From contig NZ_HF571038.1 of NCBI RefSeq assembly GCF_001046875.1, positions 137,766 through 201,765 on the forward strand: a stretch of 64,000 nt of DNA. Direction: 5' to 3'. A program made the translations under genes and the position numbers. The stretch's first letter is position 1; every line of letters begins with the position of its first letter. Below are positions 37,137-45,466 of this stretch, piece after piece. The notes below the pieces were generated by a model. That model was not told the DNA's origin, did not search any database, and saw only the letters and a program-made list of their open reading frames with translations. This DNA comes from Nostocoides jenkinsii Ben 74. Its GTDB lineage: Bacteria > Actinomycetota > Actinomycetes > Actinomycetales > Dermatophilaceae.

Positions 37137-38102
37137 TTGTCTGCTCGTCTGCGTTTCGCTGCCCCGGCGATGGCCGCCGTCCTCGCCCTGACTCTCACCG
37201 CGTGTGGTAACTCCTCCGGCGAGAAGTCGTCCGGTTCGTCCTCGAGCGCGTCGGCAGGCTCGGGTTCGCTCGCCTCGATCAAGCTGACCGGCGACGCTAA
37301 GACCGCCCCCACCATCGAGTTGGCCACCAAGCCCTTCTCGGTCGGCGCGTTCGAGACGCGCGTCGTGAAGGAAGGCACCGGCGACGCCGCGACGGAGAAG
37401 GATGTTGTCCAGGTCCAGTACAACCTGATCAATGGCACGACCGGGGCCAAGATCGACTCCAACTGGGGCACCCCGTCCGGCTTCGACCTGTCCGACACCC
37501 AGTTGATCGCCGGCCTGCGCAAGTCGCTGCTCGGCGCGAAGAAGGGCGCGACCATGCTGTCGGCCCTGCCGCCCGCCGAGGCGTTCGGCACCGCCGGCAA
37601 CACGCAGCTCAACATCAAGGCCACCGACACGCTGGTGATGGCCTACGAGATCGTCGACAAGTTCACCCCGCTGGCGCAGGCCGAGGGCACCGAGGAGAAG
37701 CTCGACCCGGACCTGCCGAAGGTCACCTGGAAGGCCGGCGAGGCCGCCTCCTTCGAGATGCCGAAGTCCGACCCGCCGAAGAAGCTCGTCATCCAGCCGC
37801 TCATCACGGGCACCGGCCCGAAGGTGAAGGCGGGTCAGACCGCGGTCGTGACCTACACCGGGGCGCTGTGGCGCAATGGCAAGGTCTTCGACTCCAGCTT
37901 CGCCCACAGCGGCAAGTTCTCCTTCGCTGTCGGGGGCAAGCAGGTCATCTCCGGCTGGGACAAGGGCGTCGTCAATCAGCCGGTCGGCTCGCGCCTCCTG
38001 CTGGTCGTGCCCCCGGATGAGGGCTACGGCGAGGAAGGCAGCGGCGAGATCAAGGGCACCGACACCCTCGTTTTCGTCGTGGACATTCTCTCCGCCTACT
38101 GA
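37137..38102 (+). CDS. Lipoprotein with two FKBP-type peptidyl-prolyl isomerase domains
   Basis: About 321 residues. A signal peptide with lipobox L-T-A-C is followed by a Ser/Gly linker. Two FKBP-like domains follow: a divergent one (V-V-K-E-G-T-G-D-A-A ending V-M-A-Y-E-I-V-D-K) and a canonical one (V-T-Y-T-G-A-L-W-R-N-G-K-V-F-D-S-S, V-I-S-G-W-D-K-G-V, V-P-P-D-E-G-Y-G). It should assist folding outside the membrane. TTG 37137 is the best start, giving M-S-A-R-L-R-F ahead of the hydrophobic core. AAAAGG lies near, and TATCGT at 37090 could be the -10. Confidence 0.88.
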   Translation: MSARLRFAAPAMAAVLALTLTACGNSSGEKSSGSSSSASAGSGSLASIKLTGDAKTAPTIELATKPFSVGAFETRVVKEGTGDAATEKDVVQVQYNLINGTTGAKIDSNWGTPSGFDLSDTQLIAGLRKSLLGAKKGATMLSALPPAEAFGTAGNTQLNIKATDTLVMAYEIVDKFTPLAQAEGTEEKLDPDLPKVTWKAGEAASFEMPKSDPPKKLVIQPLITGTGPKVKAGQTAVVTYTGALWRNGKVFDSSFAHSGKFSFAVGGKQVISGWDKGVVNQPVGSRLLLVVPPDEGYGEEGSGEIKGTDTLVFVVDILSAY

Positions 38103-38169
38103 GTCACCACTGCTGATCCCGCATTCCCGCTGATCCAGCAAACCCGCTCCGAGACAAAGGATTTGCCGT

Positions 38170-38556
38170 ATGCCGTTCGATCCCGCCACCCAGCGTCCCG
38201 AGATCGACTTCCCCGAGGGCACCCCGCCCACCGAACTGGTCATCGAGGACATCACCGAGGGCGATGGGGCCGAGGCGACCGCTGGGTCGTTCGTGCGCAC
38301 GCACTATCTCGGTGTGGCCTTCTCCACCGGTGAGGAGTTCGACGCGTCGTGGAACCGTGGGGCGCCGCTGGACTTCCGCCTCGGCGTCGGCCAGGTCATC
38401 CCCGGTTGGGACGAGGGCATCGCCGGCATGAAGGTCGGCGGGCGCCGCAAGCTCACCATCCCCCCGCACCTGGCGTATGGCGATCGCGGCGCCGGCGCGG
38501 TCATCAAGCCGGGCGAGACCCTGATCTTTGTGGTGGACCTGGTCGACGTTCGCTGA
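38170..38556 (+). CDS. FKBP-type peptidyl-prolyl cis-trans isomerase
   Basis: 128 residues, a single cytoplasmic FKBP domain. Y-L-G-V-A-F-S-T-G-E-E-F-D-A-S-W, G-V-G-Q-V-I-P-G-W-D-E-G-I and I-P-P-H-L-A-Y-G-D-R-G-A-G carry the active-site aromatic and Asp residues. It catalyses proline isomerisation. An FKBP pair between pafA and pafB is common in actinobacteria. AAAGGA precedes ATG 38170. A perfect 38-base palindrome begins 18 bases after the stop. Confidence 0.93.
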   Translation: MPFDPATQRPEIDFPEGTPPTELVIEDITEGDGAEATAGSFVRTHYLGVAFSTGEEFDASWNRGAPLDFRLGVGQVIPGWDEGIAGMKVGGRRKLTIPPHLAYGDRGAGAVIKPGETLIFVVDLVDVR

Positions 38557-38573
38557 GGCCCGTCACCCGGCTT

Positions 38574-38651
38574 CCGAACTTGAGCACGCCTTAGGCACTT
38601 GAGCACGCCATGGATGGCGTGCTCAAGTGCCTAAGGCGTGCTCAAGTTCGG
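38574..38651. repeat. Perfect 38-base palindrome with nested word repeats
   Basis: Arms 38574-38611 and 38614-38651 are exact reverse complements around GG. Each arm holds ACTTGAGCACGCC twice, 19 bases apart (38578 and 38597, mirrored at 38628 and 38647). A transcript would fold into one long hairpin. The element lies between the FKBP stop and the -10 of the stress-protein gene. It may terminate transcription, but no T run follows. Confidence 0.95.
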
Positions 38652-38679
38652 TTGAGGGGTGGCCAATAGACTGGCAGGT

Positions 38680-39603
38680 ATGACAACGCCGTCGAACGCC
38701 GAAGTCCAATCGCTGGTCGACGAGGTCCCGGCTGGTGCGATAGTCGTCGGAGTCGCCGGGCGCGCCGAAGACGACAACACGCTGCGGTGGGCCGCCGACC
38801 GGGCCCGCGCCACCGGGGCTCCGGTTCACCTCCTCTCGACGCTTGACTTCGACGCGCCGCTGATCGGCCCCACGGACTTCGTCCCGGTCGAGGACCTGCA
38901 GAGGGCGCTCAGCGTCGACGTGAATCGAATCCTCCGGGAGGCAGCGGCTACTGTTGCCGAGCGTGAGCCGGGTATCGCGGTCACGCAGCAGTCCGCCACA
39001 GGCTCGGCGGCGCGGGCCCTGCTCGCGGCGAGCGCGCGTGCCCGGGAAGTCGTCCTCGGCTCGGCGCGCGTGGGCCGGCTTGAGCGCATCCTGCTCGGCT
39101 CGACGTCTACCGGTGTCGTCGGTCTCGCCTCGTGCCCGGTTGTCGTCGTGGGCGGCTCGCTCCCCGACCAGGGTGATGTCGTTGTCGGCTTTGATGGAAG
39201 TGCACCCGCCCAGGCCGCGCTGTCGTATGCCGCGGAGCTGGCCGAGACTGTGGGCGCCGGTGTCCGGACGGTCACCGTCTGGAACCTTGAAGTGGTCGAT
39301 GGCGTGGTCGCCACCACCCCTGGCTCCCCGCAGTACGACCAGGTTCTGCGGCGCTACCAAGAGCGCGTGGATGAGGCTCTGGCTCCGGTGCGCGAGCGGC
39401 ATACCGGCGTCTCGTTCAGCACGACGATTCGCCAAGGCGGCGCTGCCCGAGTGGTGGCCGAGGAGGCGGCCTCGGCTCGGATTCTGGTCATCGGTTCACG
39501 CGGGCGCGGCGGCGTGGTCGGCATGCTCTTCGGCTCGGTGAGCCGCAAGCTGCTCAACTCGGTGACTGTGCCGGTCGCGGTGCTCAATCGCGCCCAGGAC
39601 TGA
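38680..39603 (+). CDS. Universal stress protein, two UspA domains
   Basis: 307 residues with tandem UspA folds. The first domain has the ATP-loop pattern G-S-A-R-V-G-R-L-E-R-I-L-L-G-S-T-S and S-C-P-V-V-V-V; the second has G-S-R-G-R-G-G-V-V-G-M-L-F-G-S-V-S and T-V-P-V-A-V-L. These fit G-2X-G-9X-G-S/T nucleotide-binding Usp proteins, which help survival in stasis or low oxygen. TAGACT (38667-38672) ends 7 bases before the ATG, so its mRNA is probably leaderless. It is an extra gene in an otherwise conserved pafA-FKBP-pafBC order. Confidence 0.93.
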   Translation: MTTPSNAEVQSLVDEVPAGAIVVGVAGRAEDDNTLRWAADRARATGAPVHLLSTLDFDAPLIGPTDFVPVEDLQRALSVDVNRILREAAATVAEREPGIAVTQQSATGSAARALLAASARAREVVLGSARVGRLERILLGSTSTGVVGLASCPVVVVGGSLPDQGDVVVGFDGSAPAQAALSYAAELAETVGAGVRTVTVWNLEVVDGVVATTPGSPQYDQVLRRYQERVDEALAPVRERHTGVSFSTTIRQGGAARVVAEEAASARILVIGSRGRGGVVGMLFGSVSRKLLNSVTVPVAVLNRAQD

Positions 39604-39654
39604 CAACCGCTGCTCGCAGAACTTGCCCGGGACGGATGGGCGCGCACCGGAGGG

Positions 39655-40809
39655 TCAGGTGAGCGTCCGGGCCACGGCGCGGCCCGCTGCGGCCTGGGCG
39701 AGGAAGTAGGCCTCGTCGGCGTCGAGTCGCCGGCCCATCGTCGAAAGCGTCACCGGTGACGCCTCCAACGCGGCCCGCAGCCCCTCGACCGATTCCACCT
39801 GCAGCGTCAGGTCGCCGCGTGCGCCGGCCACCAGCTCCGCCGCCTGCGCGCGCACCAACGACCCAAACTCGCCCGGCAACTCCGGCACCACGACGGTTGT
39901 GCGGCCCAACGCGATCCGGCCGTACGCCGTCACACTGTGGTGGGAAATCCCATAGTGCCGCGGCCGGGGGTCGGCGTCGCTGACGCGCAGCGCGGCATAC
40001 GCGTGACCGCCGAGCACGGAGACCGCGTTCAGTGCCTCGCCACAGGCAATCCCGGAGTAGCCGAACGGGGTGCCCGTCCCCACATTCCCCGGCCCCTGGA
40101 TGACCACGGCGACATCGACGCCCAGCACGTGCCGCGCGGCGAGCAGACCGGAATGCAGCGTCACCGCCTCGTGGTCGCCCCCGAACGCCTGCCCGACGGT
40201 GACTGTCGACGTGAGCCACCCGGCTTCCCGCAGGCGAGCGACGTTCTGAGAGAAGGCCATTGGCAACGCCCCGCCGTCCGTCATGACGTAGGCGACCCGA
40301 GCGCCCGGAGCCCGATCCCGCAGGCCACACAGGATCGGCGCGAGCGCCGAGTGCAGGTCCGCGACGACGACCGGCAGACCCTGAAGATCACCCTCGGCGG
40401 CCGCCCCGGACGCGAGCGCCTCATGATGCGGGCTCTCCTGCTCATCGACCGCCAGCGTCATCTGCTGCATCGGGGTGTAGCGCGCCTTGACGATATGCCC
40501 CGGCCCGGGCGCAGGGTCCGCCGGAAGCCGGTCGGGCGCCACGACGATGAAGGCATACCCGCCCGTCCCCAGGCCCCGCGCCAGCGCCGAGACATTGAGT
40601 ATGACCGTGTCCCCCGCCTCCAGTTCCCCCACCAGGCTTCGGTAGCCCAGGGCCCGCACCTCCTCGGGCACGGGTACCTGCTCGGCCACGGGTCCCGAGG
40701 GGACCACCTCCGCGACGGCCCCGTCCCCCGGGGGCAGGCGCACGGCATACTCGATCGCATCTCCCCACGACCCGCGGCGGCGGGTGACCGTTCCGACTCG
40801 CCAGTGCAC
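39655..40809 (-). CDS. DUF3866 family protein
   Basis: 384 residues. The pattern W-R-V-G-T-V at the start, L-N-V-S-A-L-A-R-G-L-G-T-G-G-Y-A-F in the first quarter, and T-V-T-V-G-Q-A-F-G-G-D-H-E-A-V plus Q-G-P-G-N-V-G-T-G-T later is the DUF3866 signature. The family is actinobacterial, usually next to pafB, and of unknown function. GTG 40809 is preferred: TATGCT (40822-40817) ends 7 bases before it, and the family begins at W-R-x-G. The upstream ATG 40821 would overlap that hexamer. It diverges from pafB with 40 bases between starts. Confidence 0.88.
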   Translation of the reverse strand: MHWRVGTVTRRRGSWGDAIEYAVRLPPGDGAVAEVVPSGPVAEQVPVPEEVRALGYRSLVGELEAGDTVILNVSALARGLGTGGYAFIVVAPDRLPADPAPGPGHIVKARYTPMQQMTLAVDEQESPHHEALASGAAAEGDLQGLPVVVADLHSALAPILCGLRDRAPGARVAYVMTDGGALPMAFSQNVARLREAGWLTSTVTVGQAFGGDHEAVTLHSGLLAARHVLGVDVAVVIQGPGNVGTGTPFGYSGIACGEALNAVSVLGGHAYAALRVSDADPRPRHYGISHHSVTAYGRIALGRTTVVVPELPGEFGSLVRAQAAELVAGARGDLTLQVESVEGLRAALEASPVTLSTMGRRLDADEAYFLAQAAAGRAVARTLT

Positions 40810-40816
40810 GGGCCGC

Positions 40817-40841
40817 AGCATAGGCCGCCATCGGGTAGCGT
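40817..40841. promoter_or_regulatory. Divergent -10 elements of the DUF3866 gene and pafB
   Basis: TATGCT on the minus strand (40822-40817) serves GTG 40809 with a 7-base gap. TAGCGT on the plus strand (40836-40841) serves ATG 40850 with an 8-base gap. The -10 elements are 13 bases apart, so the two promoters share nearly all their upstream DNA. Confidence 0.6.
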
Positions 40842-40849
40842 CGCCCACG

Positions 40850-41884
40850 ATGGCTCCCCCCAACACGCCGGCCGCCAAAACCGAGCGGCTGATGAACCTC
40901 GTCATGACGCTGCTCGCTACGCGGCGTCCGTTGCCGAAGGCCCGCATCCGGGAGATCGTCGAGCAATATCGCACGGCGCCGTCGACCGAGGCGTTCGACC
41001 GGATGTTCGAGCGCGACAAGGACGACCTGCGCGAGCTAGGGATCCCCCTGGTCACCGAGGAAATCACCGCGCTTTTCGACGACGAGCCCGGCTATCGGAT
41101 CCATCAGCGGGACTACGCCTTGCCCGACCTCGCGCTCGCTCCGGATGAACTCGCGGTCCTCGGCCTTGCCGCGCGCACCTGGTCGCACGCGGCCCTCGCC
41201 GGCCCGGCCGCGCAGGCGTTGCGCAAGCTCAAAGCCGTTGCGGGGGATGCCGATTCGCAGGCCTTGGTCGGCATCGAGCCGCGCCTGACGACCAGCGAGC
41301 CCGGCTTTGCGCCGCTCTTGGAGGCCTACCTCGACCGGGCGCCGGTGACCTTCGCCTACCGCCGCTCCGCCACCGACGAGGCGCGGGTGCGCCACGTCCA
41401 GCCGTGGGGGATGCTGTCGCGCAGCGGCCGCTGGTATGTCACCGGCCAGGACACCGACCGCGGTGAGCCTCGGGTCTTTCGGCTCTCCCGGATCGAGGGT
41501 CAGGTGCGCCGCACCGGCAAGCCAGGCAGCTACCAGCCGCCGACCGACCACGACCCCCGGGCCATGCTCGCCGCGGACATCCCGCGCGACCCCGCCGGTA
41601 CGGCCCGCGTCCTGGTCCGCACCGGGCACGCTCACGAGTTGCGTCGCCAGGCGACCGGCGTCACCGAGGCGGCCAACGGCTGGCAACTCCTCGACCTGCC
41701 GTATGCCGATCGCGAACGTCTCGCCGGGGACCTCGCCTCCCTGGGGACGTCCGTGCGCGTGGTCGCCCCAGCGGAGGTCGTGGACGCCACGCGTGCCGTG
41801 CTCACCGCGGCCGCCGCGGCCCATCCGACACGCGGGGGACAGTCGGGTGGCGGCGGAGAGCCGGGCAACGGGGGAGTGTCATGA
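40850..41884 (+). CDS. pafB: WYL-domain regulator PafB
   Basis: 344 residues. An N-terminal winged helix (K-T-E-R-L-M-N-L-V-M-T-L-L then F-E-R-D-K-D-D-L-R-E-L-G-I-P-L) precedes a WYL domain (P-W-G-M-L-S-R-S-G-R-W-Y-V-T-G) and WCX extension. PafB and PafC form a heterodimer that activates the RecA-independent DNA damage response in mycobacteria. Despite the name they are not needed for pupylation. ATGA couples it to pafC. The Gly-rich C-terminal tail is not conserved. Confidence 0.95.
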   Translation: MAPPNTPAAKTERLMNLVMTLLATRRPLPKARIREIVEQYRTAPSTEAFDRMFERDKDDLRELGIPLVTEEITALFDDEPGYRIHQRDYALPDLALAPDELAVLGLAARTWSHAALAGPAAQALRKLKAVAGDADSQALVGIEPRLTTSEPGFAPLLEAYLDRAPVTFAYRRSATDEARVRHVQPWGMLSRSGRWYVTGQDTDRGEPRVFRLSRIEGQVRRTGKPGSYQPPTDHDPRAMLAADIPRDPAGTARVLVRTGHAHELRRQATGVTEAANGWQLLDLPYADRERLAGDLASLGTSVRVVAPAEVVDATRAVLTAAAAAHPTRGGQSGGGGEPGNGGVS

Positions 41885-42903
41885 CCGAACCGCACAGCAC
41901 CGAGGCCGCCGGCGCCCGGGTCGCACGCCTGCTCAGCATGGTTCCGTGGCTGGTCAACCGCCAAGGCGTCGACATCCGCCGCGCGGCCGCCGAACTCGAC
42001 GTCACCGAGAGCCAGCTGCGCGACGACCTCGCCCTGCTGTTCATGTGCGGCTACGGCTCGATGACCGACGAGCTCATCGACGTGTCCACCGAGGGCGACC
42101 AGATCCACATCAGCAATGCCGACACGATCGCCCGACCACTGCGCCTGACCAGAGCCGAAGCCTTGACCCTCATCGTCGCGCTGCGCGCGCTGTCCCACGC
42201 CGAGGGCGTCACCGACTTCGACGTCGTCGAGCGCACCATGGCGAAGTTGGAGGATGCCATCGGCGCCGGGCCGGATCAGCCCGGCGACCTCGGCGCCGAC
42301 ACCGCCCGCATTGCCGCGAGCCTCGACGACGGCTCCACCGAGGAGACGCGCGCGCTGCTCAAGGACGCGCTCGCCCGGCACCACCGCGTCGCCCTGCGCT
42401 ATCTCGTGCCGGCCCGCGATGAGTCCACCGAGCGGGACGTCGATCCGATGCGGCTGGCGGTCATGGACGGCCGCTGGTATCTCGAGGCCTGGTGCCACCG
42501 CGCCGAGGACACTCGGATGTTTCGCCTCGACCGGATTCAGGATGCCCGCATTCTCGACGTCGACGGCACCCCGCCTGCCCAGGCGACGGCGCGCGACTTG
42601 TCGGCCGGGACGTTCGTGCCGCGGCCGGACGATCTGCTCGTGACCCTGGCCCTCGAACCCGGCTGGGAGTGGGTTGCCGAGTACTACCCGACCGAAAGCC
42701 GCACCGTCGACCCGAGCGGCGTCACCATCACCCTGCGAGCCGCCGACCCCGCCTGGGTCGTGCGACTCGCCCTACGCGCCGGAGGCGGCGTGCGGGTCGT
42801 GCACCCCACTGAACTCGCCGCGGAGGTGGGCCGGGCCGCCGGGGCCGCGCTCGCGGCATACGACCAGGGCGGGGACGCCAACGTGGCGGGGGAGTCCCGG
42901 TGA
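41881..42903 (+). CDS. pafC: WYL-domain regulator PafC
   Basis: 340 residues. It has the same winged-helix plus WYL layout as PafB: L-L-S-M-V-P-W-L-V-N-R-Q-G, L-D-V-T-E-S-Q-L-R-D-D-L, then L-A-V-M-D-G-R-W-Y-L-E-A-W-C in the WYL domain and a C-terminal WCX domain. It probably works as a complex with PafB, sensing single-stranded DNA as known in mycobacteria. It overlaps pafB and the next small gene by four bases each. Confidence 0.95.
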   Translation: MTEPHSTEAAGARVARLLSMVPWLVNRQGVDIRRAAAELDVTESQLRDDLALLFMCGYGSMTDELIDVSTEGDQIHISNADTIARPLRLTRAEALTLIVALRALSHAEGVTDFDVVERTMAKLEDAIGAGPDQPGDLGADTARIAASLDDGSTEETRALLKDALARHHRVALRYLVPARDESTERDVDPMRLAVMDGRWYLEAWCHRAEDTRMFRLDRIQDARILDVDGTPPAQATARDLSAGTFVPRPDDLLVTLALEPGWEWVAEYYPTESRTVDPSGVTITLRAADPAWVVRLALRAGGGVRVVHPTELAAEVGRAAGAALAAYDQGGDANVAGESR

Positions 42904-43292
42904 CGTGGTGGGCTTGGACCCTGGTCTTCCTCGCCATCCTCGGTGGGGGAGCGTGGTTCGTATGGACGCGTGTCCGCGCCACGCTGTCCTCGTTCCGCGG
43001 GCTGACGGCCCAGATCCGCACGACCGAGGCCCTCGTGGCGGAGGTCAGCGCTCGCGCGGAGGCGGGTTCAGCGCCGGCTACCCCTCACCTCGCAATCTTC
43101 ACCGCGCCGCACCTCGCCCTCGCCGAGCAACGCGCCGTGCGCGAGCGGGTCAAGCGCGAGCGACACGCCCGGCGCGAGCCGAAACTCGCCCCGTGGGCGC
43201 GACGCGCGCTGGGGGTTGATGGACCGCTGAGGGTCGGCGAAAGTCAGCCGCCAAGCACACCAGTCGCACAGGGAACGCCCAGACACAGGTGA
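42900..43292 (+). CDS. Small membrane-anchored hypothetical protein between pafC and tatA
   Basis: 130 residues. One membrane helix (W-W-A-W-T-L-V-F-L-A-I-L-G-G-G-A-W-F-V-W) is followed by a helical, later very basic cytoplasmic region (R-V-K-R-E-R-H-A-R-R-E). GTG 42900 overlaps the pafC stop as GTGA, so translation is coupled. Genes of this kind occur at the same place in related actinobacteria as far as I recall. No function known. The layout, helix plus charged tail, is loosely similar to TatA/TatB but has no TatA hinge. Confidence 0.7.
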   Translation: MTWWAWTLVFLAILGGGAWFVWTRVRATLSSFRGLTAQIRTTEALVAEVSARAEAGSAPATPHLAIFTAPHLALAEQRAVRERVKRERHARREPKLAPWARRALGVDGPLRVGESQPPSTPVAQGTPRHR

Positions 43293-43355
43293 GACGTTGT
43301 GTCAACGGCCCCGGTCGAATCGACCCGATCGGTCGGGACCCGTCGCGCGCGTCGG

Positions 43356-43361
43356 TAGACT
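43356..43361 (+). promoter_or_regulatory. -10 element of tatA
   Basis: TAGACT lies 33 bases before the tatA ATG, giving a leader of about 27 bases that contains AAAGG. It separates tat transcription from the pafBC operon. Confidence 0.5.
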
Positions 43362-43394
43362 CGTGCTGTTAACCACTGCTGTGAAAGGCACGTC

Positions 43395-43640
43395 ATGCCA
43401 ATTGGCCCAAGTGAGGTCGTGATCATCGCGCTCGTGGTGATCCTGCTGTTCGGCTGGAAGCGGTTGCCCGACGCCGCTCGGTCTCTCGGCCGGTCCGCAC
43501 GTGTGTTCAAGTCCGAAGTGAACGAGATGAAGGCCGAGGACGAGGCTCGCAAGCGGGCCGCCGGTGAGTCATCCGGCACGAGCGCCATGCGCGAGGACAA
43601 CAGCCCGCGGACGGACAACCAGTCCGGCCCCGCTGCCTGA
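43395..43640 (+). CDS. tatA: Twin-arginine translocase subunit TatA
   Basis: 81 residues. A short membrane helix ([18 protein letters not shown]), the hinge [10 protein letters not shown], an amphipathic helix with F-K-S-E-V-N-E-M, and a charged tail are all typical. TatA oligomers form the pore for folded proteins with RR signal peptides. TatC follows 19 bases later. No TatB is present in the window. Confidence 0.95.
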   Translation: MPIGPSEVVIIALVVILLFGWKRLPDAARSLGRSARVFKSEVNEMKAEDEARKRAAGESSGTSAMREDNSPRTDNQSGPAA

Positions 43641-43659
43641 CCTCGCACCGTTGACCGCG

Positions 43660-44484
43660 ATGGCCAAGCGGACAAAGGTCAAGCGCAAAGACAATCCCGA
43701 GGGACGGATGTCCCTGGTCGACCATCTCCTGGAGTTCCGGGATCGACTGATCAAGTGCGCCCTGGCGCTGGTGGCCATGTCGATCGTTGGCTGGATCAAG
43801 TACGACTGGGTTTACGCCCAGTTGACGTCTCCGATCCGGGCAGTCGCCGAGAAGCGCAACCTGCAAGACGTCATCGTCAACCTCAACTATGCCGGGGCCA
43901 CGGCGGCATTCAGCCAGCGCGTCAATTTGTCCATTTGGGTTGGCGTGATCCTGGCCAGCCCGGTGATCATCTACCAGGCGTGGGCCTACATTCTCCCGGC
44001 CCTGACGCGGCGCGAGAAGCGGCTGTCGATGGCCTTTGTCGGCGCGACGATCCCGTTGTTCTTGATCGGGTGCGCCTTCGGCTACTGGATCCTGCCCCGG
44101 GCATGGGAGATCTTGTACGGCTTCACCCCCGCCGGCGCCCTGAACATCACCGAAGCCGCGCTGTACTTCCGCACAGTCACCCGGTTCATCCTCATCTTCG
44201 GCGTCACATGGGTCATGCCGGTGTTCCTCGTCGGGCTGATCGCCATCGGCATCATTCCCGGCCGATCGCTGATCCGTCAGTGGCGCCCCGCCATCGTGGC
44301 CATCTGTGTGCTCTCCGCGATCATCACGCCCACACCGGACCCCGTGACGATGTTCTTCATGGCCGGCCCGTTGATCTTCCTCTACTTCGGAGCGGCGCTA
44401 TTCGGCATCTGGATCGACAAGCGTCGAGCCGCCGCGGCGCCGGAGTGGACCAACGTCGCCGACGAGGAAGCCTCACCCCTCTGA
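43660..44484 (+). CDS. tatC: Twin-arginine translocase subunit TatC
   Basis: 274 residues with six membrane helices. The signal-peptide site is in M-S-L-V-D-H-L-L-E-F-R-D-R-L, with the conserved Glu. Family motifs Y-Q-A-W-A-Y-I-L-P-A-L, F-G-Y-W-I-L-P-R and S-A-I-I-T-P-T-P-D follow. TatC is the receptor of the Tat pathway. ATG 43660 is used; TTG 43651 is in frame. It is transcribed with tatA. Confidence 0.96.
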   Translation: MAKRTKVKRKDNPEGRMSLVDHLLEFRDRLIKCALALVAMSIVGWIKYDWVYAQLTSPIRAVAEKRNLQDVIVNLNYAGATAAFSQRVNLSIWVGVILASPVIIYQAWAYILPALTRREKRLSMAFVGATIPLFLIGCAFGYWILPRAWEILYGFTPAGALNITEAALYFRTVTRFILIFGVTWVMPVFLVGLIAIGIIPGRSLIRQWRPAIVAICVLSAIITPTPDPVTMFFMAGPLIFLYFGAALFGIWIDKRRAAAAPEWTNVADEEASPL

Positions 44485-44524
44485 CCTGCCGCTCGTGCCC
44501 GCCTCCGGGCATTAGGTTGGGGCC

Positions 44525-45466
44525 ATGAGCGCGTTTCCGACCCGCCGGATCGGTCTCGTGGCCAATCCCAGTGCCGGCAAGGGGCGGGCCGCGGCAGCTG
44601 CCCCACAATTGACGGGAATGCTCCGAGCGCGCGGTCACGAGATCCTCGACCTCTCGGCCGACAGCGCCGGCGCGGCGTTGGCCAAGGCGCGCGCCGCCGT
44701 CGCTGCCGGGTCGATCGATGCCCTGGCCGTCCTCGGCGGCGACGGAATGGCGCATCTCGGGGTTAATGCGTGCGCCGGCACCGAGATCCCCCTCGCGATC
44801 GTCCCCGCCGGGACCGGCAACGACATTGCAGACAGTCTTGGCCTGGCGCGCGGGAATCTCCTGCAGGCCGCCGCCGCCCTCGACGCGCTGCAGGTTCGGC
44901 GCATCGACGCCGGCCGCATCGTCGGCGGTGTTGACGGGGATGCGCTCGGGGCTGGGCTCGGGACCTCGGCGGCCCGGTCCTGGTTCGGCGGCTCCGTCTA
45001 TGCCGGGTTCGACGCCGTCGTCAACGCCCGAGCCAATCAGTGGCGCTGGCCCCCCGGCCAGATGCGCTACAACCTCGCGATCCTGCGCGAGCTCCCGGTC
45101 TTCCAGGCGATTCCCTATGTCATCGAGACCGACGAGCAGCACATCGAGACCGAAGCCATGCTGGTCGTTGTCGCCAACGTCCGCTCCTACGGCGGCGGTA
45201 TGCGGGTCGCACCCGACGCCCTCCCCGATGACGGTTTGCTGGACGTCCTGATCCTGCATCGGTTGCCGCGCCACGAGTTCATCCGGGTGTTCCCGACGGT
45301 CTTCTCCGGCGGCCACGTCGGGCACCCCGCTGTCGAACTGCTCCAGGCGCGCCGAGTGAGTCTGGAGGCACACGGCATACCCGTCTTCGCCGATGGGGAG
45401 CCCTTCACCCGCCTCCCGGTGACGGTTGAGGTGGTCCCCGGCGCGGTGACCATGGTGGTTGCATGA
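44525..45466 (+). CDS. Diacylglycerol kinase family lipid kinase (YegS-like)
   Basis: 313 residues. V-A-N-P-S-A-G-K-G-R and V-L-G-G-D-G-M-A-H-L-G give the DAGK nucleotide motifs; I-V-P-A-G-T-G-N-D-I-A follows. A C-terminal beta-sandwich has F-A-D-G-E-P-F-T. It phosphorylates diacylglycerol or a similar lipid at the membrane. TAGGTT (44513-44518) ends 6 bases before the ATG, so its mRNA is likely leaderless. ATGA couples it to helY. The place between tatC and helY is conserved in actinobacteria. Confidence 0.92.
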   Translation: MSAFPTRRIGLVANPSAGKGRAAAAAPQLTGMLRARGHEILDLSADSAGAALAKARAAVAAGSIDALAVLGGDGMAHLGVNACAGTEIPLAIVPAGTGNDIADSLGLARGNLLQAAAALDALQVRRIDAGRIVGGVDGDALGAGLGTSAARSWFGGSVYAGFDAVVNARANQWRWPPGQMRYNLAILRELPVFQAIPYVIETDEQHIETEAMLVVVANVRSYGGGMRVAPDALPDDGLLDVLILHRLPRHEFIRVFPTVFSGGHVGHPAVELLQARRVSLEAHGIPVFADGEPFTRLPVTVEVVPGAVTMVVA

